7,818 nucleotides of DNA from positions 1 to 7,818 of the forward strand of contig JAFAZL010000584.1 in NCBI GenBank assembly GCA_019239815.1, read 5' to 3'. The position numbers and the translations under genes were made by a program. The stretch comes from Acidobacteriota bacterium (GTDB taxonomy: Bacteria; Acidobacteriota; Terriglobia; Acidoferrales; UBA7541). Below are positions 7,154 through 7,818 of this stretch, in pieces; the stretch's first letter is position 1; every line of letters starts with the position of its first letter. The notes under the pieces were generated by a model. That model was not told the origin of the DNA, searched no databases, and worked only from the letters and a program-made list of their open reading frames with translations.

Positions 7154-7651
7154 CTATTTTCCCGTCTGCATCGCCAATCCACCCTCCATCATCCTCTCCA
7201 GCCGCACGTAGCTGTCCTCCATCCCCTTGTCCATGCCCGTCGAAAGCATCGCCGCCCGAGTCGCCGCATCCGGCAAAGTCATCCGCATCGTCATCAGCGT
7301 CCCGCCGCCGTCCGGCTCGAATCGCGTCTCCACGTGATTGTCCGGCGTCTGCTGTGGCATGAACATCCGCTCGACATGCACGATCTTGCTATGCGGCGTC
7401 AGTTCCACGAACTCGCCGGTAATGTAAAAACCGTGCGGCTTTGTTTCATGCTTCCACTCATAGCGAAATTTTCCGCCGGCCCGCGCATCCAGGTCGCACA
7501 CCGGCATCGTCCACCCGTCCGGCCCCAGCAACCACTTCTGCACGATCTTCGGATCCGTGTGCGCGCGCCACACCGCCTCCGGCGATGCCGCAAATCGCCT
7601 CGTAATCACCACGTGCTTCTCGCCTTCCGTCTTCAACGTCAACTTGCTCAT
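7154..7651 (-). CDS. SRPBCC / AHSA1 (ATPase activator of Hsp90 homologue 1-like) domain protein
   Basis: This encodes a 165-residue soluble protein of the AHSA1-like branch of the START/SRPBCC superfamily, a helix-grip fold around a hydrophobic ligand pocket. Family signatures are VVITRRFAASPEAVWRAHTDP (split around residues 14-34), KIVQKWLLGPDGWTMP (35-50), DARAGGKFRYEW (55-66) and GEFVELTPHSKIVHVE (79-94). The length is normal for a single-domain member. The ATG has AAAGGAG 7 nt upstream (plus-strand 7659-7665). The frame runs open as far as 7753, but that stretch overlaps the upstream regulator and looks non-coding in this frame. Its start overlaps the upstream stop as ATGA, so the two genes are probably translationally coupled. 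Ligand and biological role are unknown; many such proteins are simply encoded beside ArsR-type repressors. It ends at the terminator at 7077-7114. Confidence 0.9.
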   Translation of the reverse strand: MSKLTLKTEGEKHVVITRRFAASPEAVWRAHTDPKIVQKWLLGPDGWTMPVCDLDARAGGKFRYEWKHETKPHGFYITGEFVELTPHSKIVHVERMFMPQQTPDNHVETRFEPDGGGTLMTMRMTLPDAATRAAMLSTGMDKGMEDSYVRLERMMEGGLAMQTGK

Positions 7652-7818
7652 CGTTTGTCTCCTTTCCTTTTCTTCGGCTCTTCCATGCTCGCCAAAATCG
7701 CATCCAACCGGTCGTAGCTCTTCTCCATCCCGCGCCGCAGCATCGTCAGCCATTCTTCCATCGCATCAATTCCCGCCGGAGCCAGCCGCCGCGGCCGCCT
7801 CGCCCCATCCACCCGGCT
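7648..7818 (-). CDS. ArsR-type transcriptional regulator, C-terminal part (gene cut by window edge)
   Basis: Only the last 56 residues are in the window; the 5' part lies beyond 7818. The visible end reads as the tail of an ArsR/HTH-type repressor, from RRLAPAGIDAMEEWL through a helix with SYDRLDAIL to a Lys-rich end EEPKKRKGDKR. The winged helix itself is missing, so the family call rests on this tail and on the neighbour: ArsR-type regulators are very often encoded just upstream of AHSA1/SRPBCC genes. The stop TGA (7648-7650) overlaps the ATG of the SRPBCC gene. The repressor probably controls its own operon. No metal-binding cysteines are visible in this part, which suits the non-metal-sensing ArsR members but says nothing about the missing part. 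Confidence 0.7.
   Translation of the reverse strand, partial: SRVDGARRPRRLAPAGIDAMEEWLTMLRRGMEKSYDRLDAILASMEEPKKRKGDKR

Noticed and set aside
7652..7753. N-terminal extension of the SRPBCC gene to an ATG at 7753
   Set aside because: This stretch is coding in another frame for the ArsR tail, the 34 extra residues resemble nothing in the family, and the ATG at 7651 has a strong ribosome binding site.
1..7818. Search for CRISPR arrays, tRNA or rRNA genes, insertion-sequence ends, toxin-antitoxin or phage-defence genes
   Set aside because: I saw no regularly spaced repeats, no cloverleaf-type sequence, no transposase and no nuclease or defence domain. All sizeable coding regions are explained by the genes listed.

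Overview
The window looks like ordinary chromosomal DNA from a GC-rich soil-type bacterium. Acidobacteriota (Terriglobia-like) is my best guess. The main reason is the large one-component regulator that joins an OmpR/CadC-type winged helix, one membrane helix, a TolB/FlgO-like domain and a TPR tail, an architecture strongly expanded in that phylum. The multiheme-type peroxidase with a signal segment and the exported M1 peptidase also fit a Gram-negative envelope. The assignment is inference, because the window holds no rRNA or other phylogenetic marker.

Layout from left to right: a VanZ-like membrane protein (+, 16-564); the winged-helix/TPR regulator (-, 615-2564); a divergent intergenic region with a 7-bp inverted repeat and a candidate promoter for the regulator; a di-heme cytochrome c peroxidase/MauG-family protein (+, 2781-4379); a convergent gap with a perfect GC-rich hairpin; an exported M1-family zinc aminopeptidase (-, 4477-6180); a short divergent gap; a DUF457/YdjM-like polytopic membrane protein (+, 6328-6996); a bidirectional intrinsic terminator; then a minus-strand pair, an AHSA1/SRPBCC-domain protein (7154-7651) and the C-terminal end of its upstream ArsR-type regulator (7648-7818, cut by the window edge). 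That last pair overlaps by ATGA.

The genes do not form one pathway. Only two groupings are supported. The ArsR/SRPBCC pair is a translationally coupled operon, a widely seen combination. The regulator and the peroxidase gene share a divergent promoter region, which makes control of the peroxidase by the regulator possible but unproven. The other genes stand alone.

I did not find a convincing new system, mobile element, CRISPR array, tRNA or rRNA. The points most worth a second look are the long spacing between the two heme sites and the candidate tyrosine ligand in the peroxidase, the inverted repeat in the divergent promoter region, the palindrome between the convergent genes, the Tat-like signal of the M1 peptidase, and a C-rich plus strand that persists whichever strand is coding.
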